Assembly (NCBI GenBank): GCA_002448975.1
Contig: DKBO01000116.1
Span: 4,326-10,500, forward strand
Length of the DNA: 6,175 nt
Source: Nitrospiraceae bacterium UBA6898
GTDB lineage: Bacteria; Nitrospirota; Thermodesulfovibrionia; Thermodesulfovibrionales; UBA6898
Reading direction: 5' to 3'
Of the stretch, positions 5,211 through 6,175 are shown one piece after another. The position numbers were made by a program, and so were the translations under genes. The notes below the pieces were generated by a model. It made no database searches, was not told the origin of the DNA, and saw nothing but the letters and a program-made list of their open reading frames with translations. Every line of letters starts with the position of its first letter. Position 1 is the first letter of the stretch.

Positions 5211-6175
5211 ATGGACGCAATGCGAGGGAACAGTTTTCCTCTCGGTGCGACAGTGAGAGACGGCGGTGTCAATTTCAGCGTTTTCTCGAAGAATGCAGAC
5301 GCCGTGGAACTGTTGCTGTTTCGCAGCCCGGAAGATTCAGAGCCGTTCCGCAAGATCGAGCTCGAACCAAGAAAGAACAGGACATACCATTACTGGCACG
5401 TCTTTGTTCCCGATATCGGTCAGGGACAGATCTATGGATACCGTGTCCATGGACCCCATGAGCCCGAGCGCGGTATGCGGTTTGACCCCGGCAAGGTGTT
5501 GCTCGACCCCTACGGCAGGGCGGTTTCAGTTCCTGAAACATACGACCGTGTTATAGCGAGTCAGCCAGGCGACAATTGCGGAAATGCCATGAAGAGCGTG
5601 GTGGCAGACCCCCGCTCTTATGACTGGGAAGGCGACCTGCCCCTTAAGCTCCCCTTCACGCGCACGATCATTTATGAAATGCATGTTCGTGGCTTTACCG
5701 CGCATCCGAATTCGGGTGTTAGCCCCGAAAAAAGGGGAACCTATGCGGGTCTAATCGAAAAGATCCCTTACCTGCAGGACCTCGGGATAACCGCTGTAGA
5801 GTTGCTGCCGGTCTATCATTTCGACGAACAGGATGCCCCGCCCGGGTTCAGAAACTACTGGGGGTATGCACCGGTCTCGTTCTTCGCGCCCCATCCGGCA
5901 TACAGCTCGAGGAAAGACCCGCTCGGACCGGTCGACGAATTCCGTGACATGGTTAAGGCCCTCCACCGCGCAGGGATCGAGGTGATCCTCGATGTGGTAT
6001 ACAACCACACGGCAGAGGGTAACCATGAGGGGCCTGCCTTGTCCTTCCGGGGTTTCGAAAACGACGCCTATTATATCCTCGAGTCCGACAAACGGTTCTA
6101 CGGCAACTACACCGGCTGCGGCAACACGCTCGATGCGAGCAACCCCTTTGTGCGGCGCATGATCATCGACAGCCT
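5211..6175 (+). CDS. glgX: Glycogen debranching enzyme GlgX, N-terminal part (3' end outside window)
   Basis: The frame is open from the ATG at 5211 to the end of the window: 321 full codons, a little under half of a typical GlgX of about 700 residues. The enzyme hydrolyses alpha-1,6 branch points, mainly the short limit branches left by phosphorylase, in the cytoplasm. An N-terminal CBM48-like domain covers about residues 6-105, with PLGATVRDGGVNFSVFS, YGYRVHGP at 75-82 and LLDPYGRAV at 97-105. The GH13 barrel then begins with IIYEMHVRGFT (Glu156, His158), followed by LGITAVELLPV, the NYWGY motif at 215-219 and conserved region I, DVVYNH, at 261-266. The catalytic Asp, Glu and Asp of regions II-IV lie beyond the window, so activity cannot be judged. 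Archaeal TreX and plant isoamylases share this layout, but the glgP neighbour and close match to bacterial GlgX make that name most likely. The start is set by AAGGAA 7 nt upstream. Confidence 0.94.
   Translation, partial: MDAMRGNSFPLGATVRDGGVNFSVFSKNADAVELLLFRSPEDSEPFRKIELEPRKNRTYHYWHVFVPDIGQGQIYGYRVHGPHEPERGMRFDPGKVLLDPYGRAVSVPETYDRVIASQPGDNCGNAMKSVVADPRSYDWEGDLPLKLPFTRTIIYEMHVRGFTAHPNSGVSPEKRGTYAGLIEKIPYLQDLGITAVELLPVYHFDEQDAPPGFRNYWGYAPVSFFAPHPAYSSRKDPLGPVDEFRDMVKALHRAGIEVILDVVYNHTAEGNHEGPALSFRGFENDAYYILESDKRFYGNYTGCGNTLDASNPFVRRMIIDS

Overview
The window reads as chromosomal DNA of a Gram-negative bacterium of moderate-to-high GC. Several products carry export signals, genes have strong AGGAGG-type ribosome binding sites, and the proteins resemble those of Desulfobacterota, Nitrospirota or other proteobacteria-like groups. 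That placement is an impression from protein style, not a measured result. All five genes are on the + strand.

Left part (1-1574): the C-terminal end of a DUF3300-type protein, with a glycine/arginine-rich repetitive tail, is followed after 2 nt by a complete exported DUF2950 protein. The two families often occur side by side. Here the ribosome binding site of the second gene lies in the last two codons of the first, so they are probably co-translated. Neither family has a known function.

Middle part (1575-2509): a 431-bp gap without a convincing gene holds a perfect 9-bp inverted repeat and some weaker dyads. It ends at a very good ribosome binding site for a small exported single-domain rhodanese with an intact catalytic cysteine.

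Right part (2510-6175): after a 160-bp gap with a possible weak terminator comes a full-length glycogen/maltodextrin phosphorylase (glgP). Then, 39 nt later, comes the first 321 codons of a GlgX-type glycogen debranching enzyme that runs off the window. Together these two form a glycogen breakdown unit: the phosphorylase shortens outer chains to glucose 1-phosphate and the debranching enzyme removes the limit branches left behind.

I see no tRNA, rRNA, CRISPR array, insertion sequence or phage gene. Nothing here makes a strong case for a new multi-gene system. The least understood parts are the DUF3300/DUF2950 pair and the structured gap upstream of the rhodanese gene.
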